64,000 bases of DNA from DATGPD01 sp041398565 (GCA_041398565.1 JAWKUN010000002.1:124001-188000); one strand, 5' to 3'; positions 54,808 to 63,879 are shown, counted from the stretch's first letter. Numbers and translations: made by a program. The notes: a model not told the origin generated them from the sequence alone.

Positions 54808-55809
54808 TCAGGTCGGAAAGGCGGTGCGTCCACCCTCCAGCGCACGGTCGAGCAGGGCGAGGTCCGCCTCTGCCTGCGGAGCATCCCGTCCGTGCGACAG
54901 GTAGCCGAAGCGGAGGCTGCGCAGGGCGAGGTAGATCCACGTGGCCCGGATGCCCCACTCCGCTGCGATGCGGCGCGACCCCAGACGCTCCTCGAAGTAG
55001 CGGCCCAGCAACCTGTGCTTCCACGCCTCGCCGCGGTTCGTGCGCGCCAACAACCAGGCGAAGTCGTGGTCCTCGTTGCCGGCGCCGACGCGCTCGAAGT
55101 CCACGAGGTGCGGCCGGGCGTCTTCGTCGACCAAGATGTTCTGTTCGGTGAAGTCGCCGTGGACGAAGGTGTACGGCCGCGCCTCCATCCAGCGCAGCCC
55201 CTCGCCCATGGCGTTGAGCACCCGCGTCCAACGGCGCGCGCCGATGAGTTCGACCACCGGGTCGTACATCATGCGCACCCGGTCGAGGTAGCTCACGGCG
55301 TCCCAGCGGTTGACCGGGAAGTCACGTCTGCCGAGCAGCACTTCTGGTTTGATCCAGGCGATGCGTTCGAGCAGCTCGAACACGTGGTCGGAGCCGATGA
55401 CCTCCTCGATCGGTCCCGGCGCCGACTTGATGTGCTCGAGCAAGAGCCAGCGCGGTGGATCGTGTGCATCGATCACGACCGTGCGCGGTGCCGGGAAGTG
55501 CTTGCGCTCGCGGTCGAAGGTGTCCAGTAGGCGGTAGAACCCGGTCTCCCGCCGCGCGTAGTCGTCGATGCGCACCTCGGCCGGGTAGAAGCGGCCCTCG
55601 GCGGGGGCGATGAAGAACTTCAGCAGGAAGGTGCGCCCGGTGTCGTTGGTGCAGGCGATCGGCAGCGAAGTCTTGTGTCCGGACACGACCGGCGGGCCGC
55701 CGCTGACCTCCTGCAGGCCCAACTCGCGCAGGACGGCCGTTGCGGCCTCGCGCTGCGCCAGCTGCGCGTCGGCGCTCAACGCCCACCGCCGATCGTACGG
55801 TATCGACAA
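54808..55809 (-). CDS. APH-fold (aminoglycoside/choline-kinase-like) phosphotransferase
   Basis: 333 residues. The kinase signature is YTFVHGDFTEQNILVD (HGDxxxxN) followed by VDFERVGAGNEDHDFAWLL with the metal-binding Asp. Upstream, FLLKFF supplies the expected Lys. It should phosphorylate a small molecule, but the substrate cannot be deduced and there is no reason to call it antibiotic resistance. No ATG fits; TTG 55809 has GAGG five bases upstream and lies just after the cytochrome stop (55856), so the genes may be cotranscribed. Confidence 0.75.
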   Translation of the reverse strand: MSIPYDRRWALSADAQLAQREAATAVLRELGLQEVSGGPPVVSGHKTSLPIACTNDTGRTFLLKFFIAPAEGRFYPAEVRIDDYARRETGFYRLLDTFDRERKHFPAPRTVVIDAHDPPRWLLLEHIKSAPGPIEEVIGSDHVFELLERIAWIKPEVLLGRRDFPVNRWDAVSYLDRVRMMYDPVVELIGARRWTRVLNAMGEGLRWMEARPYTFVHGDFTEQNILVDEDARPHLVDFERVGAGNEDHDFAWLLARTNRGEAWKHRLLGRYFEERLGSRRIAAEWGIRATWIYLALRSLRFGYLSHGRDAPQAEADLALLDRALEGGRTAFPT

Positions 55810-55855
55810 ACATCCTCGTCGCAGTCGTTGGCTGCGACCAATGGCGGCACGGCGG

Positions 55856-56845
55856 TCATTCGAGCTCGACGGTGGCCTTCTTGAGCACTCCCCGGCTCTT
55901 GTCGGCGAAGAAGTGCTCGATCTCGACCTCGAGCATCTCGAGCCCATCGCGCGCGGCGAAGCGGAACTCACGCTTCTCTGCCGCCAGCAGCTCGTTCTCG
56001 GCCGAGATCTCCACGCGCTCGGCGCTGCCCAGTTCCTTCTTGTTGCCATCGAGGAAACGCGCGGTGAAGACGAACTTGCGCATGGTGAGGCCCGGGACCC
56101 GGTGCCCTGCCTCGTTCTCGACGACCAGCACCACGTCCTTGCCGTCGAGACGTGCTGCCAGCCGGAACGCCTTGCCGCAGAAGTCCGCGTCCCCGGGGCC
56201 GAGAACGTCGTGGCGCCTGGTCTTGCGCTTCTCCCCGACCGGCTTGCCGGTCACCATGCTCACGGCCATGTGACGCTCGACCTCGGGCATGTGGCAGCCG
56301 ACGCAGCTCTTGCCAGCCTCGGCCAGCTTGGCTTCCTCGAAGTCGCGCGCCAGGGGTAGCACGGGCCCGATCTTGGTGCGGTGGCAGGAAGCGCACAGAG
56401 CGCTGGAGTTGCCGATCTCGAAGGTCGGGTCCTGCTCGGTCGGATGGGCGTCGGTCTTGCTGCCGAACGGGCCGTGCATGGAGTCCCCCTTCTTGTGGCA
56501 CGACACGCAGGTCACGCCCTCCTCCCGCAGGTCGTCGCGCGTGCCGGGCTTGCCGCCCAGCTTGTCCAGGACCGGGGTCGGGATGTGGCAGGGGTAGCAC
56601 AGCTCCGGCCGCTTCTTGTCGGCCAGCGCCGCCTGGAACACGGGGTCGGTCCACGCCTTGGCATGGGCACGCCCCTGCCACTCGGCGTGGATCTCGGTGT
56701 GGCACTTGCCGCACGTCGCCGCCGAATCGGGTTCGCCGGCGCGGGACAGCGTGCACGCATCGACCGGTGAGGCGGGCGCTGGCAGGAGCCAGGCGCCCAC
56801 GGGCAGGGCGGCGACGAGGAGGCGTTGGGGGAGGCGCTGCAGCAT
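55856..56845 (-). CDS. Secreted pentaheme c-type cytochrome
   Basis: 329 residues. A signal peptide (cut near 28) is followed by five CxxCH heme motifs: CGKCH, CYPCH, CVSCH, CASCH and CVGCH. The first half is of the cytochrome c554/NrfA-HAO-like kind (HTEIHAEWQGRAHAKAWTDP). The C-terminal third has no heme and is beta-rich (MRKFVFTARFLDGNKKELGS). It carries electrons outside the cytoplasm; partner and acceptor are not in the window. It is the first gene of a leftward run with the APH-fold kinase, the ECF sigma factor and perhaps pnp. Confidence 0.9.
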   Translation of the reverse strand: MLQRLPQRLLVAALPVGAWLLPAPASPVDACTLSRAGEPDSAATCGKCHTEIHAEWQGRAHAKAWTDPVFQAALADKKRPELCYPCHIPTPVLDKLGGKPGTRDDLREEGVTCVSCHKKGDSMHGPFGSKTDAHPTEQDPTFEIGNSSALCASCHRTKIGPVLPLARDFEEAKLAEAGKSCVGCHMPEVERHMAVSMVTGKPVGEKRKTRRHDVLGPGDADFCGKAFRLAARLDGKDVVLVVENEAGHRVPGLTMRKFVFTARFLDGNKKELGSAERVEISAENELLAAEKREFRFAARDGLEMLEVEIEHFFADKSRGVLKKATVELE

Positions 56846-57136
56846 CGGTTCACGGTATAGGCTCGTCGCACCGGCGGCCACCCCGCAGCGGTCGTCGAGG
56901 AGTGGGCGCCGCTCGCGCCGAGCGGCGCAGGCTCGGGTGCCGGGGCTTCCGGTGCTGCTCGAGCCTGATCCCGCGCGGACGCGAGGACGTGCGGCCGAGG
57001 GCTGTGTCGGGATTCCCGACGCCTTCGCGTGGTTCGGCGTCCGCCAGAGTTCGCCATGGCTGCGACCGCACGCGGGGGCGGCAAAGCGGTCAAGATCGAG
57101 CCGCTCGCGCGCCGACGAAGGGAGAACGTGAGTCCC

Positions 57137-58420
57137 ATGTCGGAACGCACACAGGCAGACATCGCCCAATCGGTGCAGGTCCAGCTGGCCAGCGACCTCA
57201 AGGCCAAACTGGCGGCGATCATCGACGCGACGGTCGCCCGCGATCGGGACTCGGCGTCGAGCGAGTTCGAAGCGTTGGTGGCGCGGTTGCACGAGGTGTT
57301 CCGCGCCCCCGCGGCGGACGGCAAACACGTGCGCGATCAGCTGGCCGAGTCGCTGTTTCCGCGGCTGAAGTCGGCCTTCCGCAAGCTCTTCGACCAGACC
57401 AGCTGGATCGACCCGCTCAAGTGTGCCGAGAACCTGCTCGGTCTCATCGTCGCGGTCGACACCTGCGGTGAGTTCGCCGACGCGGTCCAGCAGGTGGTGG
57501 AGGAGGGCGGCGGCGGCCACGGCCGTGACGCCTTCAGCTTTGCCGGCCTGACCGACTTCATCAGCGTCGAAGAGGTGCTGCAGCTCCTGGGTGCCGGCAA
57601 GCACACCGGCTGCCTGACCCTCGAGAGTGCGACCAACCACATCGAGGTGTACCTGAGTCAGGGTCGCCTGGCGTTCCTGAATCCGCGCGCCGTGCTGCGG
57701 CGCGTGTTTCCCACGCGCGACGCGATGGGCGGCCGCGAGATTCCCGAGCGCATGTTGCAGTCGGCGGCCAAGGCGTTCGAGAAATCGGGCGTGCCCATCG
57801 CCGTCTCACTGCACCAACACGGTTTCCTGCGCGAGAACGAGGTGCGCGAGGCCTGCAAGCTGCTCGGCGTCGAGGTGCTGGTCGAGTTCCTGCACGAGCC
57901 GGAGCCGTCGACCTTCTGCTACCGGCGCGTGCTCGACCTGCCCGACTTCGCGATCAAGTACGACCTGCGCGTCGGCATCACTCCGTTCCTGCTCGAGGGC
58001 AGCAAGCGCCTCGACGACATGTCCAACATGCGCCGGGTGTTCCCCGACCCGGACCAGCCGCTGCGCATGCAGACCGATGCCTTCGTCCGCCTGGGTGACC
58101 TCAATCTCACCCCGATGGAGATCAAGATGCTGGCCGGGCTGAACGAGGGCGTGTCGCCGCGGCAGCTGGCGCAGCGCGTCGGTCTGCCGATGTTCGAGAC
58201 CTACCAGACCCTGGTCCGGTTCGCCCGCGAAGGGGTCGTGGTGCCTCCCGGCGGCCTCGGCGCCTTGGTCGGTCTGGCAGTCACGGCCGAAGAGAACCTG
58301 CAGAGCGCGTTCGATCTGCTGGATGCCAACGACGACGAGCGCGAGGTGTCGAACGCGCTCGACAAGGCGTTCGGGGTCGACGACCCGTTCAACGAGCTCA
58401 ATCGCAGCGACGAAAGCTGA
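57137..58420 (+). CDS. DUF4388 (PATAN)-domain protein
   Basis: 427 residues. An N-terminal helical region (1-130) is followed by a DUF4388 domain (about 140-300), with ISVEEVLQLLGAGKHTGCLTLE and VYLSQGRLAFLNPRAVLR, and a second related or winged-helix-like part (LTPMEIKMLAGLNEGVSPRQLAQRVGLP). DUF4388 domains are linked to two-component and type IV pili-like signalling in other bacteria (family knowledge), without a defined activity. ATG 57137 or GTG 57128 (GGGAGA upstream) could be the start. Its 3' end overlaps the convergent kinase/methyltransferase gene by 23 bases. Confidence 0.75.
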   Translation: MSERTQADIAQSVQVQLASDLKAKLAAIIDATVARDRDSASSEFEALVARLHEVFRAPAADGKHVRDQLAESLFPRLKSAFRKLFDQTSWIDPLKCAENLLGLIVAVDTCGEFADAVQQVVEEGGGGHGRDAFSFAGLTDFISVEEVLQLLGAGKHTGCLTLESATNHIEVYLSQGRLAFLNPRAVLRRVFPTRDAMGGREIPERMLQSAAKAFEKSGVPIAVSLHQHGFLRENEVREACKLLGVEVLVEFLHEPEPSTFCYRRVLDLPDFAIKYDLRVGITPFLLEGSKRLDDMSNMRRVFPDPDQPLRMQTDAFVRLGDLNLTPMEIKMLAGLNEGVSPRQLAQRVGLPMFETYQTLVRFAREGVVVPPGGLGALVGLAVTAEENLQSAFDLLDANDDEREVSNALDKAFGVDDPFNELNRSDES

Positions 58421-59708
58421 GGACGCACAGGTCGCGGGCGACGCCCTCGCGGACCAGGCGCTCGCGCTCGAATCCCAGTGCACGCAGCCACGCGGTCACG
58501 CGCCGCGGCGCCAGCGCAAAACGCGTGCGACCGCGTCCGGTGAGGGCGCCGTGCAGGGTGCGCCAGGCTCCGTGTGCCGACCACGGGTGGAACACGCTCA
58601 CGACGATCCAGCGATCGGCGACCCGGGCCGCGGCCTCGACCACGCGGCGCGCCGCCGCGGCGTCGAGGTGGTGCAGGAAGCGGAAGACGACCACGCCCGC
58701 GGCGCTCTTGTCCGCCAGGGGTAGCCGCGCCGCGTCGGCGCACACCAGGCTGGCGTCGCCGCTGGCCGCGGCCGAACGCAGCATGGCGGCCGAGCGGTCG
58801 GCGCCGAGGACGCGGTGGCCGCGCGCCAAGAGGAAGGGGAAGAGTCGACCGGCGCCGCAGGGGGCGTCGACCACCACGTCGCCGGGCTCCCCGGGCCACA
58901 CGGTCGCGAGCAGCGCCAGCTCGCGCTGCGTGCGCCGCGGGCTGCGCTGCCGGTAGGCGTCGCTCTTGCCCGGGGCGTCGTAGCGCTGGTGCGTGACGAA
59001 CGGAGGCAGCCGCTGCACGAGGCGGCGTCGCTGCCGTCGCGGGACTTCGTGGGCGCGCAGCAAGGTGAGGGCGGCGCGCAGGGCCAGCGGGCGCCGGACC
59101 GGCCCCTCGCGCAGCGACTCGGCACCGTGCCGCAGCTGCCGGCGCAGCGTGCGCCGGTCGGCGCGGCCGACGTGGGCATTGTGCAGGTCGAGATGGGCGA
59201 AGCGCGGCCTCGCGCCGGCCGCACCGAGGACGAACACGTGCTCGGCCGAGGCATCCGGCAGCGACAGGATCCTGCCCAGGCGTCCGACCTCGTGGGCGGC
59301 TGCCAGCAAGAGGCTGCGGCCCTGCGGCGTGCCCAGGTGCGCCTGCAAGGGCGTGCCGTCGAGCTCCGCGCACAAGAAGTAGGAGGCTGGGCCGTCGCAG
59401 CCCACCGCGACCACGCGTGGCGCCGCGGATCCGGCGTCGCGCAGGGCGCCGACCATGCCCGCCTCGCGCTCGGCCTCGTGACGTGCACGGGGTCGCGTCC
59501 GAGACAGGCGCCAGGCGTTCTTCCGCTGCAGGCGGCGGAAGACCTTCAGGTAGTAGGTGCGGCCGCCGACCTCGAGACGCCGCACCTCGCGCCAACGATT
59601 CGGCGGGGCGGCGAGCACGCTGGGGATCGCCAGGGTCGTGGCCAGGTCGCGGAAGTGCCGGTGCTCCTCGGGGTCGGCCTCGCGCAGGGCCCAGCTCGCT
59701 GTGGACAT
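58398..59708 (-). CDS. WaaP-like kinase fused to a SAM methyltransferase
   Basis: 436 residues. The N-terminal half resembles the Kdo/heptose (WaaP) kinase group: RLEVGGRTYYLKVFRR with the Lys, RHEAEREAGMVGALRDAG, PDASAEHVFVL (Asp and His at the places of HRDLYLxHxLV) and AHLDLHNAHV. The C-terminal half is a class I methyltransferase: DVVVDAPCGAGRLFPFLLARG, then VLGADRSAAMLRSA and VVVFRFLHHLDAA. This suggests a two-step modification of a lipid-linked sugar in envelope biogenesis (inference). The catalytic HRD motif is altered. ATG 59708; the 3' end overlaps the convergent gene by 23 bases. Confidence 0.72.
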   Translation of the reverse strand: MSTASWALREADPEEHRHFRDLATTLAIPSVLAAPPNRWREVRRLEVGGRTYYLKVFRRLQRKNAWRLSRTRPRARHEAEREAGMVGALRDAGSAAPRVVAVGCDGPASYFLCAELDGTPLQAHLGTPQGRSLLLAAAHEVGRLGRILSLPDASAEHVFVLGAAGARPRFAHLDLHNAHVGRADRRTLRRQLRHGAESLREGPVRRPLALRAALTLLRAHEVPRRQRRRLVQRLPPFVTHQRYDAPGKSDAYRQRSPRRTQRELALLATVWPGEPGDVVVDAPCGAGRLFPFLLARGHRVLGADRSAAMLRSAAASGDASLVCADAARLPLADKSAAGVVVFRFLHHLDAAAARRVVEAAARVADRWIVVSVFHPWSAHGAWRTLHGALTGRGRTRFALAPRRVTAWLRALGFERERLVREGVARDLCVLSFRRCD

Positions 59709-60095
59709 CCGGCGCCAGTGTCGCCGGTGCCGGCCGGTTGGCCAAGCCTTGTCGGCGCGACGATGTCACCGCCACCATGTCGACGCCACGTGGGCGAGGC
59801 CTGGGCGGCCCTTCCGGGTCCCGGCTGCACGTACCGATGCGGTGGGCAGGTCGGGCGCGCGCGGCCGAGCGGAGATCGCGCACGGCGCGGTCGTTCGCTC
59901 CGCCACCACGACATCTCGGTGGGCGGGTCGCACGCAGAGGCGGGTCCGAGTTCGCACGCGAGGCGAGCGACTTCTGCGTGCGTCAGGGTTCACCTCGCTA
60001 GACGACTCCGGCGCGGCAAGTCATCATGTTCGGGTCTTCCCCATTCTCTTCCATCGCGGGTCGGCGTCCGAGGCGGCGGCCCTGGCAAGTACACC
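59709..60095. other. Intergenic stretch upstream of the subtilase gene
   Basis: 387 bases between divergent genes with no supported gene or RNA. It presumably holds the promoters of the kinase/methyltransferase gene (leftward) and the subtilase gene (rightward). No recognisable boxes. Confidence 0.4.
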
Positions 60096-62492
60096 ATGCT
60101 CAAACTCGCTCACCTCCTCCTCGTTCCCGTCCTGACGCTGCCGCCGCTGGTGGCTCAGGACGACGTCGGCGCGGTCACGCCGGCGGCCCCGAAGATCATG
60201 CTCCACTACGGAGCCTTCGACCCGCTGGGAGGCGCTCCGGTCGTCCCACCGGGCTACTCCGCCGACGACGGCACCAGCCTCTACATCGTCCAGTTCCACA
60301 CGGAGGTGACCCAAGCGCACCGTGATTCGCTGGCGACGCTCGGCGCGCACGCGTGCTGGTACGCGCCGCACCAGGCGTACGTGGTGCGCATGGACGCCGG
60401 CCGGCGCAACCAGGTCGCGGCTCTGCCGGCGGTGCGCTGGGTCGGGGCGTTCCAGCCCGCATACAAGCTGCAGCCGTCGCTCATGCGTCGGCTCGTGACC
60501 GACGAGGTCGTCGGCACCAACCGCTACGTGATCGTGATGGTCGAGCCGCGCATCGACGAGGCCGGGCTGGTCGCGGCCGTGGAGCGCGTCGGCGGCGCCA
60601 TGTGGCGCTACGCCGGCGGCAACCTGCTGATCGAGGCCGACCTCACCGCACCGATGGTCACGGCGCTGGCGCACGAAGACACGGTGCTGTGGATCCAGGA
60701 AGCGACCGAGATCTCGGTCGACATGGATCAGGCCCGCATCCAGGGCGGCGCCAACTACATCGAGTCGCAGGGTGGCTACACCGGCAAGGGTGTGCGCGGC
60801 CACATCATGGAGGGCATCTACCCGACGCATCCCGAGTTCGCGGCAACCACCTACCGCACCGTGCCGCCGAGCGTGTTCAGCGGCTCGCCGACCACGCACG
60901 GCAACTCGACCTTCGGCGAGGTCTTCGCCGGCGGCGTCGTGGTCCGCGGCATGCTGCCCGACGGGCAGGGCATGTTCACCGACTACAACTACATCTACAG
61001 CAGCCCGGCGATGAGCACGGCGACGAACTCGCGCTACGGCGTGGTTCGCGCCATCACCGACCCGGCCCTGCAGTGGAAGGCGATGTTCCAGACGGCGTCG
61101 TGGGGGTACGCGCAGATCACCAACTACGACGCGCGCTCGGCCGAGATGGACTGGATCATCCACCAGTTCGACATCCCGATCTGCCAGAGCCAGTCCAACA
61201 CCAGCAACCGCAACTCGCGGCCGCAGGCGTGGGCGAAGAACATGATCAGCGTCGGCGCGCTCAACCACCTGAACACAGCCAACCCGAACGACGACACGCA
61301 GAGTGGCACCAGCATGGGGCCGGCCAGCGACAACCGCATCAAGCCGGACATGTGCGCCTACTACGACCAGATCAACACCACCAACGGCTCGACCACCTAC
61401 ACGTCGAGCTTCGGCGGCACCTCCGGAGCGACGCCCATGGTGGTCGGCCATCTCGGGTTGATCCTCGAGCTGTTCACGGACGGCCTGTTCGGCCACCCGG
61501 CGGCGCCGAGCTGGACCAACCGGTTCGACTACAAGCCGCACTTCTCCACCGCGAAGGCGCTGCTCATCAACACGGCGCGCCAGTACGATCCGGCGATCAA
61601 CGGCGCCGGCGCCACCTCGCGCTACCGTCAGGGCTGGGGCTTCCCGGCGCTGCAGGACGTCTACGACCTGCGCGACCGGATGCTCGTCCTCGACGAGGTC
61701 GACGTCCTGACCCAGGGCCAGACCCGCTCCTACTGGGTGCACGTCAAGCCGAACACGCCCAAGTTCAAGACGACCATGGTCTACTCCGACCTGGCCGCGG
61801 CGGCGCCCTTCTCGAGCCCGCACCGTGTCAACGACTTGAGCCTCAAGGTCACCAGCCCCGGCGGCGTCGCCTACCACGGCAACAACGGCCTCGGCAACAA
61901 CGCCAGCGGCGTGGTCGGCCTCGTCAGCACCCCGGGCGGTGCCCCGAACACCGTCGACACCGTCGAGAACGTGTTCCTGCGCCTGCCCCCGCACGGCATC
62001 TGGCAGGTCGACGTGAGCGCGCCCCTCATCGCCATGGACCAGCACGTCGAGACCGGCGCGACCGACGCCGACTTCGCGCTGGTGTCGAGTGGCATCGGCG
62101 GCGGCCGCGACCGCTCGGGCGCCGTGCTCGATCTTGCCTCGACCGCACCCGGCAACCTGTCGATCAGCCTGACCAACAACCCGGCCGGCTACACCGAGGG
62201 CTACGTGCTCTACTCGTTCAGCACGTCGCTGCCGTTCGCGATGGGCAACTTCCTCGGCCTCGAGCTCGACGGTCTGGCGCTGGCCAGCCTGGCGCTGCCG
62301 GCGGCGGTGGGCAGCCCGTTCCACTTCTCGGCGACCAGCAACCCGTCGGTGTTCCCCAACGCGCCCTTCAACTTCCCCGCCAGCGTCGCGCTGGCGTTGT
62401 CGGGGCTGACCCTCGACGCGGTGGCGTTCTACTTCGACGCCACCGGCAGCGTGCCCGCCGCGTCGAACGTCGACCGCGTGACCGTGCAGTGA
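60096..62492 (+). CDS. Secreted subtilase (S8) with Glu in place of the usual catalytic Asp
   Basis: 798 residues. A signal peptide (cut near 21) and an N-terminal propeptide-like region (about 25-210) precede the S8 domain. GVRGHIMEGIYPTHPEF has Glu239 where most subtilases have Asp, THGNSTFGEVFAG holds His268 and GGTSGATPM holds Ser443. A C-terminal all-beta region (about 530-798) with a P-domain-like jelly roll (IWQVDVSAPLIAMDQHVETG) and a secretion-tail-like block ends the protein. It is probably a secreted protease, though the altered triad may change activity. A hairpin follows the stop (62519-62539). Confidence 0.85.
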   Translation: MLKLAHLLLVPVLTLPPLVAQDDVGAVTPAAPKIMLHYGAFDPLGGAPVVPPGYSADDGTSLYIVQFHTEVTQAHRDSLATLGAHACWYAPHQAYVVRMDAGRRNQVAALPAVRWVGAFQPAYKLQPSLMRRLVTDEVVGTNRYVIVMVEPRIDEAGLVAAVERVGGAMWRYAGGNLLIEADLTAPMVTALAHEDTVLWIQEATEISVDMDQARIQGGANYIESQGGYTGKGVRGHIMEGIYPTHPEFAATTYRTVPPSVFSGSPTTHGNSTFGEVFAGGVVVRGMLPDGQGMFTDYNYIYSSPAMSTATNSRYGVVRAITDPALQWKAMFQTASWGYAQITNYDARSAEMDWIIHQFDIPICQSQSNTSNRNSRPQAWAKNMISVGALNHLNTANPNDDTQSGTSMGPASDNRIKPDMCAYYDQINTTNGSTTYTSSFGGTSGATPMVVGHLGLILELFTDGLFGHPAAPSWTNRFDYKPHFSTAKALLINTARQYDPAINGAGATSRYRQGWGFPALQDVYDLRDRMLVLDEVDVLTQGQTRSYWVHVKPNTPKFKTTMVYSDLAAAAPFSSPHRVNDLSLKVTSPGGVAYHGNNGLGNNASGVVGLVSTPGGAPNTVDTVENVFLRLPPHGIWQVDVSAPLIAMDQHVETGATDADFALVSSGIGGGRDRSGAVLDLASTAPGNLSISLTNNPAGYTEGYVLYSFSTSLPFAMGNFLGLELDGLALASLALPAAVGSPFHFSATSNPSVFPNAPFNFPASVALALSGLTLDAVAFYFDATGSVPAASNVDRVTVQ

Positions 62493-62518
62493 CCTCGCGT
62501 CCGGCGCGGCCCACCCGC

Positions 62519-62539
62519 CGTTCCGATCTCCTCGGAACG
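62519..62539. terminator. Hairpin after the subtilase gene
   Basis: CGTTCCGA, a TCTCC loop and TCGGAACG form a perfect 8-base stem 27 bases after the stop. It has no U-run; it is probably a terminator by position. Confidence 0.5.
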
Positions 62540-62590
62540 GATGCGACGTGGGCTGCGCCGTGAGCCACGGCGCTGGAACTCGTGGCGGCG

Positions 62591-62614
62591 ATCGAGGAAC
62601 GTAGCGTCCTCGAT
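62591..62614 (+). promoter_or_regulatory. Hairpin over the start of the adenosine deaminase gene
   Basis: ATCGAGGA (62591-62598) and TCCTCGAT (62607-62614) are perfect complements around an 8-base loop. The left arm holds the purine-rich GAGGA and the right arm includes the first two bases of the ATG at 62613. In mRNA this could hide the translation start. Confidence 0.45.
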
Positions 62615-63875
62615 GCCGCCCAAGTCCAGGAGCGCGCCGGCGCTGACGCGCGCGCTGATCGCCGCTCTCCCCAAGTCGGACCTGCACGTCCATCTCGACG
62701 GCAGCCTGCGCTTGCAGACGCTGATCGAGCTGGCGCGCGAGCGCCGAGTCGTTCTGCCCAGCACGTCCGAGTCGGGCCTGCTGCAGACCGTGTTCAAGCG
62801 CGCCTACCGCAACCTGCCGGAGTACCTCAAGGGCTTCGAGTTCACGGTCGCGTGCTTGCAGGACGAAGACGCGCTCGAACGTGCCGCGTACGAACTCTGC
62901 CTCGACTGTCGAGCCGAGAACGTGTTCTACCTCGAGATGCGCTTTGCGCCGCAGCTGCACGCGCACGGCGAGTTCGACGTCGTCGCCGTGCTGCGGGCCG
63001 TGTCGAAGGGCATCGAGCGAGCCAAGAAGGAGATCAACGGCGATCCCGGGGTCCGCGCCGGCAACCTGCCGCGGTTCGAGGCGGGGATCATCGTGTGCGC
63101 GATGCGCTTCTTCCTGCCCGTGTTCAGCGCGCACTACCGCGCCTACTTCGACGCCCTACCCAACGCGCCGCGCCGCTCGATCTACGGCCTCGCGTCGCTG
63201 GAGTTGGCGCGCGCTACCGTGCGCGCCGTCGAGGAGGAAGGGCTACCGGTGGTGGGGATCGACCTCGCGGGTCAGGAGCGCGGGTTTCCGGCCAAGGACC
63301 ACGACGCGGCCTACCAGCACGCGCACGACCACTTCTTGGGCAAGACCGTCCACGCCGGCGAGGACTACGGCCCCGAGTCGATCTTCCAGGCCATCACCGA
63401 CTGCCACGCCGACCGCATCGGTCACGGCACATGGCTGTTCTCCACCGGCCGCATCCAGGACGCCACCATCAAGGATCGCAAGCGCTACGTGCAGAGCTTG
63501 GTGCGGTACGTCGCCGATCGCCGCATCACGCTGGAGGTGTGCCTCACCAGCAACCAGCAGACGATCCCGGAGTTCCGTGCCGATCTGTCGCGGCACCCGT
63601 TCCGCGACATGCGCAAGGCGCGCCTCTCGGTGACGCTGTGCACGGACAACCGTTTGGTGTCGCGCACGACCGTGACCGACGAGGTCTGGAAGGCGGTGGA
63701 GACCTTCCGGCTGACCCCGCGCGAGGTGAAGGACGTCCTGATCTACGGCTTCAAGCGGTCGTTCTATCCCGGTTCCTACCCGGAGAAGCGCGAGTACGTG
63801 CGCACGGTGCTGAATCGCATGGAGGCGCTGATGGCGGAGCAGGGCATCGTGCTGCGGCCCGGGGCCGCCGACTGA
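62613..63875 (+). CDS. Adenosine deaminase-family protein
   Basis: 420 residues, amidohydrolase TIM barrel. Zinc and catalytic motifs are in order: SDLHVHLDGS, VVGIDLAGQERG, KTVHAGEDYGP, DRIGHGTWLF, LEVCLTSNQQT and LCTDNRLVSRTTVTDE. Adenosine deaminases usually have TDDP at the last site; the TDN form seen here also occurs in related deaminases (from memory), so the exact substrate (adenosine or another aminopurine nucleoside) is open. It acts in the cytoplasm in purine salvage. ATG 62613 follows the hairpin; an upstream start at 62541 is Arg-rich and unlikely. Confidence 0.88.
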   Translation: MPPKSRSAPALTRALIAALPKSDLHVHLDGSLRLQTLIELARERRVVLPSTSESGLLQTVFKRAYRNLPEYLKGFEFTVACLQDEDALERAAYELCLDCRAENVFYLEMRFAPQLHAHGEFDVVAVLRAVSKGIERAKKEINGDPGVRAGNLPRFEAGIIVCAMRFFLPVFSAHYRAYFDALPNAPRRSIYGLASLELARATVRAVEEEGLPVVGIDLAGQERGFPAKDHDAAYQHAHDHFLGKTVHAGEDYGPESIFQAITDCHADRIGHGTWLFSTGRIQDATIKDRKRYVQSLVRYVADRRITLEVCLTSNQQTIPEFRADLSRHPFRDMRKARLSVTLCTDNRLVSRTTVTDEVWKAVETFRLTPREVKDVLIYGFKRSFYPGSYPEKREYVRTVLNRMEALMAEQGIVLRPGAAD

Positions 63876-63879
63876 ACGG

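Noticed and set aside
54808..55809. Antibiotic-resistance aminoglycoside phosphotransferase
   Set aside because: Only the generic APH-fold signature is visible; nothing points to an aminoglycoside substrate.
60024..63134. A 1,036-codon minus-strand open frame
   Set aside because: Antisense of the subtilase and deaminase genes, both with clear catalytic motifs.
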